This document shows, one piece after another, positions 8,638-16,998 of a DNA stretch of 64,000 bases. This DNA is from Neisseria dentiae. Its GTDB lineage: Bacteria; Pseudomonadota; Gammaproteobacteria; Burkholderiales; Neisseriaceae. The position numbers were made by a program, and so were the translations under genes. The stretch lies in NCBI RefSeq assembly GCF_014055005.1, contig NZ_CP059570.1, forward strand, positions 1,798,001 through 1,862,000, read 5' to 3'. A model generated the notes under the pieces. That model was given only the letters and a program-made list of their open reading frames with translations. It did not search any database and was not told the DNA's origin. The stretch's first letter is position 1; the number at the start of each line of letters is the position of its first letter.

Positions 8638-8935
8638 TTTTCCCTATATTGCGTGTTAAAAACAACTTCATTCTAAGGCGTACAATCAGAAACGTTGCGG
8701 CGGTATTTTTGGTTAAAATCCGCATCTGCGGCGTTAGGTAGCGTAGCGGACTTGCGAAGCTAAAATGCTCGCAAGATGCCCAATCTTGCTGCGCTTTTTA
8801 CCTGGTATCTGCGGATTTTCCCTCAAAAATCCGCTTCACAAGCCTTCTGACTACACGCCCTAAAATACGAAAGCCTCATTCCCCAATGAAGGGCTGCTTC
8901 ACCTTCGTGCGATAATATAGCTTCAAGTTTTGTTT
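8638..8935. other. Hairpin-rich spacer between kinase and receiver genes
   Basis: No gene. It holds a compound inverted repeat: AAAATCCGC at about 8715 pairs with GCGGATTTT at about 8811, and CTTGCGA/TCGCAAG at about 8751-8776 forms an inner stem. It resembles a dispersed intergenic repeat. It could attenuate or process the message between the kinase and the receiver genes. Confidence 0.45.
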
Positions 8936-11104
8936 TTAAAATTTCTTCGGCACCGTCAAAATAATCCGTGTATAGGCACCTGTGCGCGTAGCCAAAGATA
9001 CCTTGCCTTTCATCTGTTTAATACGATCACTAATAATATCCATACCCACTCCGCGGCCTGCATCTTCTCCGCTGTCTGCAGCCGTAGAAAAACCGGGAGT
9101 AAATATTTTCTGAATTAATACACGGCTATCCAGTTTGGCTGCCGCATCATGAGAATACTCGCCTTTTTCCACAAGTTTGCTCCGGATTAATTCCGGATTG
9201 ATACCGACCCCATCGTCTTGAACGGTGAGCCGCACAAAATCATCGCCATCTTCCAAAACCAAACGTATATGGCCCGCATCAAGTTTGTGCTGCTTAATAC
9301 GTTCTTCAGGTGTTTCAATACCATGCACCACCGCGTTACGCAGCAGTTGCACCGCCAGTTCCCGAAGTTGGCTTCTGATAGTCAGATTAACGGCTTGGTT
9401 ATCCATACCCTCGCAGCTGAAGTCCACTTTTTTGTGATTCCGTTGCGCAAGCTCTTCAACATATTTCGATAATTGCCCTTTAACCGGTTCAGAATTGGCA
9501 GCCCGCTGAACCGCCTGACGGGAGGATTTGCCGTTATTATCTGTAGTCAGGTTATTGATGCGGTTATTGAAGTCTTCGATGGTTTGGGTCAGGTTGAATA
9601 ACTCTTCCAAAGAAACTGCCAGCGTCAGGAAGTCTTCGCCATTCAAAGTTTTCCTGCCTTGCAGATCCCGCAAACTGTCTTCCAAATGTTCGGCGATAGA
9701 AACAAAACCATGCAAACTCAACGAGCTGGCATCCCCCTTCAAGCCGTGCACTTCGCGGAAAATGGTTCTCAGCTTATTAAAGAAATCCGCCTGCGCCTGT
9801 ACCGGCTGTTTCAATACTTCGTTAATGCTGTTATTGCGTTTTTTGGCCGACTCGATGAAATCGGTTAACAGTTGCACATCGGCATTTAAAATGAACGACA
9901 GCATCTCCATCTGCAAATCATTCTGCTCACGCTCCTTGGCGATTTTGTCTTCCAGCAATACGGCATTGGTTACGTCACTCACGCTAACAAGCACCCGGGC
10001 AATTTCCCCGTCTTGGTAAACGCGGTTAAATTTGAAATCAAGGTAGCGTGTTTCTTTAACACCCGACTGGTTAGTCACATTCATCGGGCTGCGCGCCAAA
10101 GGATTCAAGCTTTCAATTAATTTTTCTTTGGTGCGCGGATTATAAAGCTGGCGCACAAAACTGCCTGCCGTTTCCAAATCGACGGGATTGGATACCATAT
10201 CAGACAATACGCTAAGCATATTCTGGCCGGCAAAATCTTTCTTACCCCACAAACGCTCCAACTCATCCGAATATTGGGAACCGATATTCAAGTTTTTATC
10301 CAACAGAAACAAACCGCTGTTTACCGTTTGCAAAATCTCGCGGTTTTCGCGGCGAACAAGAGCGGCCGCTTGGTCGGCCTTGCCCAAACGGCGTATAAAG
10401 AAGCTTACAAAAAACAGAAAGTACAGCAACGATAAGCCGATACCAACCATCTGCACCGTTCTCAACTTAGCAGAGTTTTCCGTAACATCTTCATTTAAAG
10501 AAACAATAATTTCATCAATGCTTTCATAAAGCGTATCTTGGTTATCTGCTGCAAATATCGCAACTGCTTTAGCAAAGTCGGGATCCGACCCTGAAGCTAC
10601 CGGGTATTTAATTGCACTATCAAGCAGCGGTTGGTATTGTTTCCAAATTTCTTGAACCTTGCCGAGCGGTTGACGGACTGCTCCCTGACCGAGGGCTTCA
10701 ACGCTATCCACCCCTTCCACCACATCATACGCGCCGCCTTTATCCATGACGTTGATTAAGTTTTGCGCATAGCTACGGGTTTCTTCCAAAAGTTTTTGAT
10801 TTTCAACTTGATTGGCAACATACTCCGTCTTATCTCCCTGCCCTTGCTCGACAGCATATTCCAAGTTTGCCAACTGCAAGGATTGGGTTGTTACCAACAA
10901 ATCATAGAAAGTATCACTCAAGGTGCCGGCTGCATCGATTTGAACCTGGCTTTTATTGGCTTGCTGCGCAAGAAGATAGCCGTAATACATCAGCCCCGAA
11001 ACGATGGCCAGAAATACGGCGATAGAAATAATGATACCGCGATAACGCTTTAATGAGGAATTTTGCTCATCCGTTAACTCTGCAACAGTTTGAGTATTAC
11101 TCAT
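8936..11104 (-). CDS. Membrane-bound CheA-like histidine kinase (PAS-HPt-HATPase, no CheW domain)
   Basis: A 722-residue sensor kinase. Transmembrane helix 1 is at about 22-45 and helix 2 at about 218-240, enclosing a sensor region of about 170 residues outside the membrane. A PAS-like domain (about 255-385) follows, then a coiled segment, then an HPt domain with the phospho-histidine in EVHGLKGDASSL (H453). The ATPase has an N box LLRNAVVHGIE (588-598), G1 QDDGVGI (629-635) and G2 GRGVGMDI (683-690). The order HPt then HATPase, and the N-box wording, are those of CheA. The protein ends at the ATPase and lacks the P5/CheW-like coupling domain; the dimerisation helices are probably the stretch near 500-545. 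It heads a unit with CheY- and CheX-like genes. Confidence 0.85.
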   Translation of the reverse strand: MSNTQTVAELTDEQNSSLKRYRGIIISIAVFLAIVSGLMYYGYLLAQQANKSQVQIDAAGTLSDTFYDLLVTTQSLQLANLEYAVEQGQGDKTEYVANQVENQKLLEETRSYAQNLINVMDKGGAYDVVEGVDSVEALGQGAVRQPLGKVQEIWKQYQPLLDSAIKYPVASGSDPDFAKAVAIFAADNQDTLYESIDEIIVSLNEDVTENSAKLRTVQMVGIGLSLLYFLFFVSFFIRRLGKADQAAALVRRENREILQTVNSGLFLLDKNLNIGSQYSDELERLWGKKDFAGQNMLSVLSDMVSNPVDLETAGSFVRQLYNPRTKEKLIESLNPLARSPMNVTNQSGVKETRYLDFKFNRVYQDGEIARVLVSVSDVTNAVLLEDKIAKEREQNDLQMEMLSFILNADVQLLTDFIESAKKRNNSINEVLKQPVQAQADFFNKLRTIFREVHGLKGDASSLSLHGFVSIAEHLEDSLRDLQGRKTLNGEDFLTLAVSLEELFNLTQTIEDFNNRINNLTTDNNGKSSRQAVQRAANSEPVKGQLSKYVEELAQRNHKKVDFSCEGMDNQAVNLTIRSQLRELAVQLLRNAVVHGIETPEERIKQHKLDAGHIRLVLEDGDDFVRLTVQDDGVGINPELIRSKLVEKGEYSHDAAAKLDSRVLIQKIFTPGFSTAADSGEDAGRGVGMDIISDRIKQMKGKVSLATRTGAYTRIILTVPKKF

Positions 11105-11314
11105 AACATCCCCTTCTTAATTGGTCATAAACAGTACTTTACAAAAATGTTTTTATCCAGACCAAAAGCAGTTTTAATTTGACATCTTCCCTTAAAACCA
11201 CATTCAACCAAGATACAATATACCAAATAAATTTCTTTATTTCAGTAACACTACCAATTTAATGTGACAGCCACAGCCATCCAAAGTTCACCTAAAAAGA
11301 ATAACCTTTATTGT

Positions 11315-11482
11315 TTATAATGGCTTATCTTTGCCAATTCCATTGTCGTTGATTTGATACGCAAGTTTACTATTATCTAAAAAATAGACTTCGCCATTTA
11401 TTCTCCATCCCATACCAGCTAGAGCCGCCACCAAACCATATTCTTGCAAGACGTAGGCTAGAGAAGCATTGGCAAAATTCGC
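11315..11482 (-). pseudogene. Unidentified gene relic, 3' end only
   Basis: An open leftward reading of about 55 codons contains NFANASLAYVLQEYGLVAAL and ending in NDNGIGKDKPL. It has protein-like composition but no start codon and an in-frame stop immediately upstream. I do not recognise the family. It may be the tail of a lost accessory gene. Confidence 0.35.
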
Positions 11483-11514
11483 TTAAACCGAACCAACTGC
11501 GCCCAATCCATAAC

Positions 11515-11547
11515 GAAAAAGCCCTTACTTTTCAGCAAGGGCTTCGC
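11515..11547 (-). terminator. Terminator after rpmB-rpmG
   Basis: On the minus strand AGCCCTT-GCTGAAAAGT-AAGGGCT is followed by TTTTTCG, starting about 25 bases after the rpmG stop. Confidence 0.85.
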
Positions 11548-11568
11548 GGTTGCATATTGCAAACTGAC

Positions 11569-11724
11569 TTATTTCAATTTGGTTTCTTTGTAAATCACGT
11601 GCTTGCGGGCAACCGGATCGAATTTTTTAATCTCCAGTTTGCCGGGCATGGTACGCTTGTTTTTGGTCGTGGTGTAGAAATGACCGGTACCGGCTGATGA
11701 TTCTAATTTGATTTTATCGCGCAT
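11569..11724 (-). CDS. rpmG: 50S ribosomal protein L33
   Basis: A 51-residue basic protein, MRDKIKLESSAGTGHFYTTT through DPVARKHVIYKETKLK, typical of L33. It lacks the CxxC zinc pair, so it is the zinc-independent form. It lies 25 bases downstream of rpmB on the same strand, the usual rpmB-rpmG pair, and is followed by a strong terminator. Confidence 0.97.
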   Translation of the reverse strand: MRDKIKLESSAGTGHFYTTTKNKRTMPGKLEIKKFDPVARKHVIYKETKLK

Positions 11725-11749
11725 TACAGTATTCCTTGTAATTCGTTAA

Positions 11750-11983
11750 TTAAGCTTCGCCGCGGGCGCGCATTTCGGCCAAAACAACGTCGATGCCTAC
11801 TTTGTCGATGGTGCGCAGCGCAGCGTTGGATACGCGCAGGCGAACCCAGCGGTTTTCACTTTCTACCCAGAAACGACGTGATTGCAAGTTGGGCAAAAAA
11901 CGACGTTTGGTTTTGTTGTTGGCGTGTGATACGTTATTGCCAGACATCGGGCGTTTACCGGTCACTTTGCAAACTCGTGCCAT
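11750..11983 (-). CDS. rpmB: 50S ribosomal protein L28
   Basis: A 77-residue protein starting MARVCKVTGKRPMSGNNVSH, the diagnostic L28 N-terminus, and ending near VVLAEMRARGEA. A GGAG ribosome site precedes the ATG by about 7 bases; a longer in-frame extension to 12049 is not credible. It is first in the rpmB-rpmG pair. Confidence 0.97.
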   Translation of the reverse strand: MARVCKVTGKRPMSGNNVSHANNKTKRRFLPNLQSRRFWVESENRWVRLRVSNAALRTIDKVGIDVVLAEMRARGEA

Positions 11984-12121
11984 GGTTAGTCTCCAAACTT
12001 CTAAAATAGTAAAACGCGATTTATACCACAAAAAGTATTTGTGTTTCAAGCTTGTTTTTTGAAAAGGCGGTGTTTTTCTGTTTTCCCGGGGCGGATTCTG
12101 TTGTTTTCAAACCGAATTGCA

Positions 12122-12151
12122 GAGGCCGTCTGAAAAGTTTCAGACGGCCTC
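12122..12151. terminator. Inverted uptake-sequence pair acting as terminator
   Basis: GAGGCCGTCTGAA and its reverse complement are separated by 4 bases, forming a near-perfect hairpin 16 bases past the purH stop (leftward). Confidence 0.75.
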
Positions 12152-12166
12152 TAGGTTGACCGCTTA

Positions 12167-13744
12167 TCAATGTCTGAAATGGCGCACGCCGGTCAACACC
12201 ATAGCAATGCCGTGTTCGTCGGCCGCATCGAACACTTCCTGGTCGCGCATCGAGCCGCCGGGGTGGATGATGGCTTTGATGCCCTGTTCGGCAATCACGT
12301 CGATGCCGTCGCGGAACGGGAAGAAGGCGTCGGAGGCGGCACAGGCACCGTTCAGATCAAAGTCGCCGTCTTGCGCTTTACGTGCAGCGATGCGGGTGGA
12401 GTCGACGCGGCTCATTTGCCCTGCGCCGATGCCGTAGGTTTGGCCGCCTTTGCCGAACACGATGGCGTTGGATTTCACGAACTTCGCCACGTTCCATACA
12501 AACATCAAATCCGCCCATTCCTGATCGGTCGGTTGGCGTTTGCTCACCACTTTCAAATCTTCGCGGCGGATGCGATGGATGTCGGGCGTTTGCACCAACA
12601 GGCCGCCGCCCACGCGTTTGAGTTCGAAGCGGTTGGCACCGGCCAGCAGCGGCACTTCCAGCACGCGCACGTTTTTCTTGGCGGCGATGATTTCTTTGGC
12701 CTTGTCGGTGAATTTGGGCGCCATCAGCACTTCAAGAAACTGGCCGGTAACGGCCTCTACGGTTTCGGCGTCCACTTCGCGGTTAAAGGCGATGATGCCG
12801 CCGAACGCGCTGGTGGTGTCGGTGGCAAACGCCAGTTTGTAGGCGTTGAGCGGGGTGTCGGCCACCGCCACGCCGCAGGGGTTGGCGTGTTTCACAATCA
12901 CACAGGCGGGTGCATCAAATGCTTTGACCGCTTCCCAAGCCGCGTCGGCATCGGCGATGTTGTTGTAAGACAATTCTTTGCCCTGCAACTGGTTGTAGGC
13001 GGCCAGGCTACCGGCGGCGGGGTATAAATCGCGGTAGAACGCGGCTTGCTGGTGCGGGTTTTCGCCGTAGCGCATTTCCTGCACTTTCACCCAGCTTTGG
13101 TTGAACTGCTCGGGGAATTCGCGCACTTTCGGCTCGCCCGAGAGTTTTTCGTCTGACACGCTGGTTAGATAGTTGGAAATCATGCCGTCGTATTGGGCGG
13201 TGTGTGAAAAGGCTTTGCGCGACAGGTTGAAGCGGGTTTTGTCGCCCAGTTTGCCGCCGTTGTTTTGCAACTCTTCGATAACTGCGGCGAAATCGCCGTT
13301 GTCGGTAACGATGGCGACGTGTTTCCAGTTTTTGGCGGCGGAGCGCACCATAGTGGGGCCGCCGATGTCGATGTTTTCAATCGCGTCTTCCAGCGTGCAG
13401 CCGGGTTTGGCGATGGTGGCGGCAAACGGATAAAGGTTGACGCACACCAAATCGATGTTGCCGATGCCGTGTTCTTCCATTTTGGCGACGTGCTCGCTCA
13501 AATCGCGGCGGCCGAGAATGCCGCCGTGGATTTTCGGGTGCAGTGTTTTGACGCGGCCGTCGAGCATTTCGGGGAAGCCGGTGTAATCGGCCACTTCAAT
13601 CACGGGCAGGCCGGCATCGGCCAGTAGTTTGGCGGTGCCGCCGGTAGAGAGGATTTCCACGCCGAGTTTATCGAGTGCGCGGGCGAAATCAACTGCGCCG
13701 GTTTTGTCGGACAGGCTGATGAGGGCACGTTTTACGGTTGCCAT
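12167..13744 (-). CDS. purH: Bifunctional AICAR transformylase / IMP cyclohydrolase
   Basis: A 525-residue enzyme for the last two steps of de novo IMP synthesis. The N-terminal MGS-like cyclohydrolase domain begins ALISLSDKTGAVDFARALDK, with STGGTAKLL and the DGRVKTLHPKIHGGIL motif (about 60-80). The transformylase domain carries KHANPCGVAV (catalytic K-H, about 270) and SNAIVFGKGGQTYGIGAGQM (about 430-450). Full family length. It is transcribed alone leftward, with an uptake-sequence terminator downstream and an AT-rich microsatellite upstream. Confidence 0.98.
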   Translation of the reverse strand: MATVKRALISLSDKTGAVDFARALDKLGVEILSTGGTAKLLADAGLPVIEVADYTGFPEMLDGRVKTLHPKIHGGILGRRDLSEHVAKMEEHGIGNIDLVCVNLYPFAATIAKPGCTLEDAIENIDIGGPTMVRSAAKNWKHVAIVTDNGDFAAVIEELQNNGGKLGDKTRFNLSRKAFSHTAQYDGMISNYLTSVSDEKLSGEPKVREFPEQFNQSWVKVQEMRYGENPHQQAAFYRDLYPAAGSLAAYNQLQGKELSYNNIADADAAWEAVKAFDAPACVIVKHANPCGVAVADTPLNAYKLAFATDTTSAFGGIIAFNREVDAETVEAVTGQFLEVLMAPKFTDKAKEIIAAKKNVRVLEVPLLAGANRFELKRVGGGLLVQTPDIHRIRREDLKVVSKRQPTDQEWADLMFVWNVAKFVKSNAIVFGKGGQTYGIGAGQMSRVDSTRIAARKAQDGDFDLNGACAASDAFFPFRDGIDVIAEQGIKAIIHPGGSMRDQEVFDAADEHGIAMVLTGVRHFRH

Positions 13745-13782
13745 TTCGGTTCCTTATTTTAAAGAGTAGTCAAACAACGGTA

Positions 13783-13820
13783 GATATATTATATATATTA
13801 GATATATTATATATATTATA
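13783..13820. repeat. TATATA-rich microsatellite upstream of purH
   Basis: About 38 bases made almost only of A and T (repeats of ATATATTA), abutting the MITE at 13819. It lies 39-76 bases upstream of the purH start codon, in the promoter/leader zone. Confidence 0.7.
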
Positions 13821-13923
13821 TAGTGGCTTAAATTTAAAATAGAACAAGGCGCCAAACCGCAGACAATACAGATAGTATGGCAAGGCGAAGCAACGCTGTA
13901 CCATTTTAAATTCAAACCACTAT
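13819..13923. repeat. MITE (TATAGTGG...CCACTAT type)
   Basis: A 105-bp element with ends TATAGTGGCTTAAATTT and AAATTCAAACCACTAT. Its core includes CCGCAGACAATACAGATAGTA, close to the core of the elements at 16767 and 30805. It is of the Correia/nemis-like kind that duplicates TA. Confidence 0.7.
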
Positions 13924-13939
13924 TCTCAAAGATAATCAT

Positions 13940-13980
13940 AAGGCCGTCTGAAAACATAATGCTTTCAGACGGCCTTTTTT
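13940..13980. terminator. Inverted uptake-sequence pair after fis
   Basis: AAGGCCGTCTGAAA and GCTTTCAGACGGCCTTTTTT form a hairpin with a T-run on the plus strand. It lies just past the leftward fis stop. Confidence 0.7.
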
Positions 13981-13983
13981 ACA

Positions 13984-14229
13984 CTATGAATCCAGCAAAC
14001 CATACTGCACCAGTTTCTTGCGCAGGGTGTTGCGGTTCAGCCCCAGCATGGCGGCGGCTTTGCTCTGGTTGCCGCCGCATTCGGCCATCACGCACCGCAG
14101 CAGCGGTTTTTCAACCTGCTCCAGCACCATATCGTACACGCCGCAGGCGGCTTCGCCGTTGAGGTCGCGGAAATATTGTTGCAGGTTTTGTTCGATGCAA
14201 TGGGCGATGTCGGGCGGGGTGTTTTTCAT
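13984..14229 (-). CDS. fis: Fis-family nucleoid/regulatory protein
   Basis: An 81-residue protein with the Fis C-terminal helix-turn-helix (ECGGNQSKAAAMLGLNRNTL followed by RKKLVQYGLL). The N-terminal half is the dimerisation region. It lies 66 bases downstream of dusB on the same strand, matching the conserved dusB-fis operon of many proteobacteria. Fis bends DNA and modulates rRNA and other growth-linked promoters. Confidence 0.93.
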   Translation of the reverse strand: MKNTPPDIAHCIEQNLQQYFRDLNGEAACGVYDMVLEQVEKPLLRCVMAECGGNQSKAAAMLGLNRNTLRKKLVQYGLLDS

Positions 14230-14295
14230 GGTTTCTCTTATTAGTATTTATGTGTTCGGGCGGTTTGCGGGCGCAGAGGCCGTCTGAAAGGCTGC

Positions 14296-15294
14296 TTAAC
14301 GGTAGGCACACGGCCAGCGGTCGGTGGTTTCGGGGGCTTTTTCCAAAAACGCCGCCAGCGCATCGTATTGTGCCGCCGCGCTTTCCATGCGGTTGATTTC
14401 GCGGCGGACGGTTTCGCCGTCGGGCAGCGCAGCTATATACCAGCCTATGTGTTTGCGGGCGATGCGCACGCCGTCGCGCTCGCCGTAAAATTCGTGCATG
14501 GCGCCGATATGCCGCAAGGCGGTTTCGCCGCATTGCGCCACGCTCAACGGATCGGGCAGGCGGCCGTATTCGGCGAAATAGCTTATATCGCGGAACAGCC
14601 ACGGCTGCCCCTGCGCCCCGCGGCCTATCATGATGCCGTCGGCACCGGTTTGCGCCAGCACGGCCTGCGCTTTCTGCGGGCTGGTGATGTCGCCGTTCAC
14701 CCACACGGGTATGTTCAGACGGCTTTTGGCTTCGGCAATCAAATCGTATGATGCCTCGCCCTGATACATCTGCGTGCGCGTGCGCCCGTGAATGGCGATG
14801 GCGGCAATGCCCGCTTCTTCGGCCATGCGCGCCACGGTTAAGATGTTTTTGTGTTCGTCGTGCCAGCCCAAACGGGTTTTCAGGGTAACAGGCACGTTAA
14901 CGGCTTTCACCACGGCATTTAATATTTCATACACCAGCGGTTCGTTCTGCATCAGCGCGCTGCCTGCCGAAACGTTGCAGACTTTTTTGGCCGGGCAGCC
15001 CATGTTGATGTCGATAACCTGCGCGCCCTGCCCAACGTTGTAACGCGCGGCCTCGGCCATCTGCGCGGGGTCGTTGCCGGCAATCTGCACCGCCGCTATG
15101 CCGCTTTCGCCGGAAAAATCGCTGCGGCGCAGGGTTTTGCGGGTGTGGCGCAGGGTCGGGTCGCTGTTGAGCATTTCGCCCACCGCCCAACCCGCGCCGT
15201 ATTCGCGGCAGAGGCGGCGGAAAGGTTTGTCGGTAATGCCGGCCATCGGCGCAAGTGCGACGGGGTTGTCTATCAAATAAGCGCCGATATGCAT
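14296..15294 (-). CDS. dusB: tRNA-dihydrouridine synthase B
   Basis: A 332-residue FMN enzyme that reduces specific uridines in tRNA. Motifs in order: LAPMAGITDKPFRRLCREYG near the N-terminus, DINMGCPAKKVCN with the catalytic cysteine (about 100), LKTRLGWHDEHKN, AIHGRTRTQMYQG, VNGDITSPQKA and MIGRGAQGQPWLF. I start at MHIGAYLIDNP; an upstream extension to 15351 lacks family similarity. It heads the dusB-fis operon. Confidence 0.95.
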   Translation of the reverse strand: MHIGAYLIDNPVALAPMAGITDKPFRRLCREYGAGWAVGEMLNSDPTLRHTRKTLRRSDFSGESGIAAVQIAGNDPAQMAEAARYNVGQGAQVIDINMGCPAKKVCNVSAGSALMQNEPLVYEILNAVVKAVNVPVTLKTRLGWHDEHKNILTVARMAEEAGIAAIAIHGRTRTQMYQGEASYDLIAEAKSRLNIPVWVNGDITSPQKAQAVLAQTGADGIMIGRGAQGQPWLFRDISYFAEYGRLPDPLSVAQCGETALRHIGAMHEFYGERDGVRIARKHIGWYIAALPDGETVRREINRMESAAAQYDALAAFLEKAPETTDRWPCAYR

Positions 15295-15618
15295 AGGGAA
15301 ACGGTGGGGTGTGAAAATGGCGATTGTACATTTTTTAAGCAGATTTTCCAATTGGAAATTGCTTGGCCGTGAAAATTTTTCAAACGGGAAAACCGTTGAT
15401 TGGAATGCTTATTTCATAACAACGGCTTTCAGACGACCTGCAAGCCCGTTTAAGGGATTACCTACCGGCCGCTTTGTTCTGCTACCGTAAAAATAACAGG
15501 CCGTCTGAAACATCGGTTTCAGACGGCCTTTCTATCGTTTTTTCTTTAAAAACCATGCAGCTTACCGCTTGGTATCGGCAAGCGCTTCCCGGTGTCTGCG
15601 TTATCTTTAGTGCCGCAT
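15295..15618. other. Intergenic region upstream of dusB
   Basis: It holds the dusB leader and an inverted uptake-sequence pair (15498-15529) that forms a hairpin. No other gene is seen. Confidence 0.6.
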
Positions 15619-15819
15619 TCAGCGCCCGAACAGTTCGGCCACCATTCTGACCTGCTCGTCGGTATAGGCCTCGCCGCCGATTTTGGCCGCCAGGGCGAAT
15701 TCGCCGCTCAAGCCTTTGCCGGCGCAGGTTTGCTGCCAGCCTTGCAGGCGTTCTTCATCGGTTTGCTGCTTTTTCAGGCGGCGGAGGCTTTGGGCGGCTT
15801 GGCGGGTTTTACTGTCCAT
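15619..15819 (-). CDS. Small hypothetical protein
   Basis: A 66-residue hydrophilic, charge-rich protein (MDSKTRQAAQSLRRLKKQQT ... EQVRMVAELFGR) with no membrane segment or recognisable domain. It lies 40 bases downstream of the DAHP-synthase-like gene on the same strand and probably shares its message. Composition and a clear start favour a real gene; function is unknown. Confidence 0.55.
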   Translation of the reverse strand: MDSKTRQAAQSLRRLKKQQTDEERLQGWQQTCAGKGLSGEFALAAKIGGEAYTDEQVRMVAELFGR

Positions 15820-15859
15820 ATCCGTAATCTCTGCAATCTTTTCAGACGGCCTGCAACTT

Positions 15860-16735
15860 TCACAGGCTGTTCACAATTCCGTCGGCACCGGCCGCTTCGG
15901 CCAGCTTGTATAAAACCTGCTGCGGCATATCGCCGTGCCACAGGCGGGTGATGTTGGCAATCACGGGCAGGTGGCTGGCTTTGCGCACGCGCACGATGGC
16001 ATCCACATCCAAACGGTAGGGATGTTCCGGCTCGAAACTGAGCGTGCCCGCTTCGCCGAGGATAATATGGTGGTTGCCGCGCAAGGCAATGTGTTCGGCC
16101 GCCACCAGCCATTCGTCGGCGCGGTGGTGTTTGTCTTTGCACAACACCACGGGCGTGTTCAGACGGCCTACTTCGTCTTGCAGGGCGCGGTTGCTCATCA
16201 GCTCGCCGCCCAGATAAAGCACATCGGCTTCGGCCTCCAGCGCGGGGGCGAGCTGGCGCACGTCGCGTATGCGCACCACCGCGGGCTTGCCTGCTTCGTG
16301 GCAGCGCGCAATCCCCGCCTGCATGGCGCGGATTTGTTCTTTTTCGTTGCCGCTGCCGCCGGAAGCATACGGACGCGCGGGCAGGTAGAACGGGTCGGCG
16401 AACACCGCATTAGCGCTATCTGCACGTTGCGGGTTGGCGGTTATATCAAGCATCGCGCCGCCGCCGAACGACACACCGCGCACGGTAATCACGCTGCTTT
16501 CGGGCTGTGTTTCGCGGCTGATGATGCGCCACTCGTTTAACACGCGGATGGCGCGCTCCACGCCGGGCAGGCTTTCCAGCTCGTTGGGGTGGAACACCCG
16601 CTCGTCGCCCACCGCACCGATAATGGTGCGCTCTTCGCCGCGCGAAATATGTTCCTGCAAGCCCCTGCTGCGGATAAACCCGATCACCCGCTCCACCGCC
16701 TCCGGCGCCGCCTGCTTCTGCATCACGATAATCAT
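15860..16735 (-). CDS. DAHP-synthase-like protein with degenerate active site
   Basis: A 291-residue protein. Residues 1-70 (MIIVMQKQAAPEAVERVIGF...) match the ferredoxin-like regulatory domain of type I-beta DAHP synthases. The remainder follows the TIM barrel of that family (DVLYLGGELMSN, WLVAAEHIALRGNHHIILGE). However, the catalytic strings are altered: the usual K-R-G is CKDKHH, and the E-R-G-I-R-T-F-E segment is GEAGTLSFEPE. The AGPCSxE start of the barrel is also missing. An AGGAGG ribosome site lies 6 bases before the ATG at 16735, arguing against the longer frame. It is probably not a functional DAHP synthase; a regulatory or divergent role is possible. Confidence 0.7.
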   Translation of the reverse strand: MIIVMQKQAAPEAVERVIGFIRSRGLQEHISRGEERTIIGAVGDERVFHPNELESLPGVERAIRVLNEWRIISRETQPESSVITVRGVSFGGGAMLDITANPQRADSANAVFADPFYLPARPYASGGSGNEKEQIRAMQAGIARCHEAGKPAVVRIRDVRQLAPALEAEADVLYLGGELMSNRALQDEVGRLNTPVVLCKDKHHRADEWLVAAEHIALRGNHHIILGEAGTLSFEPEHPYRLDVDAIVRVRKASHLPVIANITRLWHGDMPQQVLYKLAEAAGADGIVNSL

Positions 16736-16766
16736 CGTAACCTCCTGATTCCATTTGACCGCATAG

Positions 16767-16910
16767 TATAGTGAATCCACTTCATTTCCGCTATGGCGTT
16801 GCTGCGCCCAACGATTTTGTCAGCTACTGAAGCGGCAACAGCATCGATTCCGTATCTGTATTGTCTGCGGCCGGCTGCCTTGTATCGAAAAGAAATTGGA
16901 TTCACTGTTT
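16767..16910. repeat. MITE (TATAGTGAATCCACT type)
   Basis: It begins TATAGTGAATCCACTTCATTT and ends TTGGATTCACTGT, with a core of CTGTATTGTCTGCGGCCGGCTGCCTTGTA, similar to the element at 30805-30910. It lies between the divergent starts of the DAHPS-like gene and the AsmA-like gene, and so occupies their promoter region. Confidence 0.65.
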
Positions 16911-16998
16911 AGCAATAATCTGCCGCACGTGCCGGCCAAGCGCCGTTTCAGACGGCCTCTGTGCTATACTGCTCCCGTTTGTTTGTTATTCCTTTATC

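Larger units (their letters stand above)
11105..11568. other. Intergenic region upstream of the CheA-like kinase
   Basis: An AT-rich stretch, presumed to carry the kinase promoter at its left end. It includes a short coding relic (11315-11482) and the rpmG terminator. Nothing else is recognisable. Confidence 0.5.

Noticed and set aside
12122..12151. Inverted uptake-sequence pairs as novel regulatory elements
   Set aside because: Their role as combined uptake sequences and terminators in Neisseria is well known.
13754..13957. Leftward 67-codon frame upstream of purH
   Set aside because: It is made of the AT microsatellite and MITE sequence only.
16861..16998. N-terminal extension of the AsmA-like protein
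   Set aside because: The extension is encoded by a MITE and an uptake sequence; the transmembrane anchor begins at MIRLLQSGKFW.
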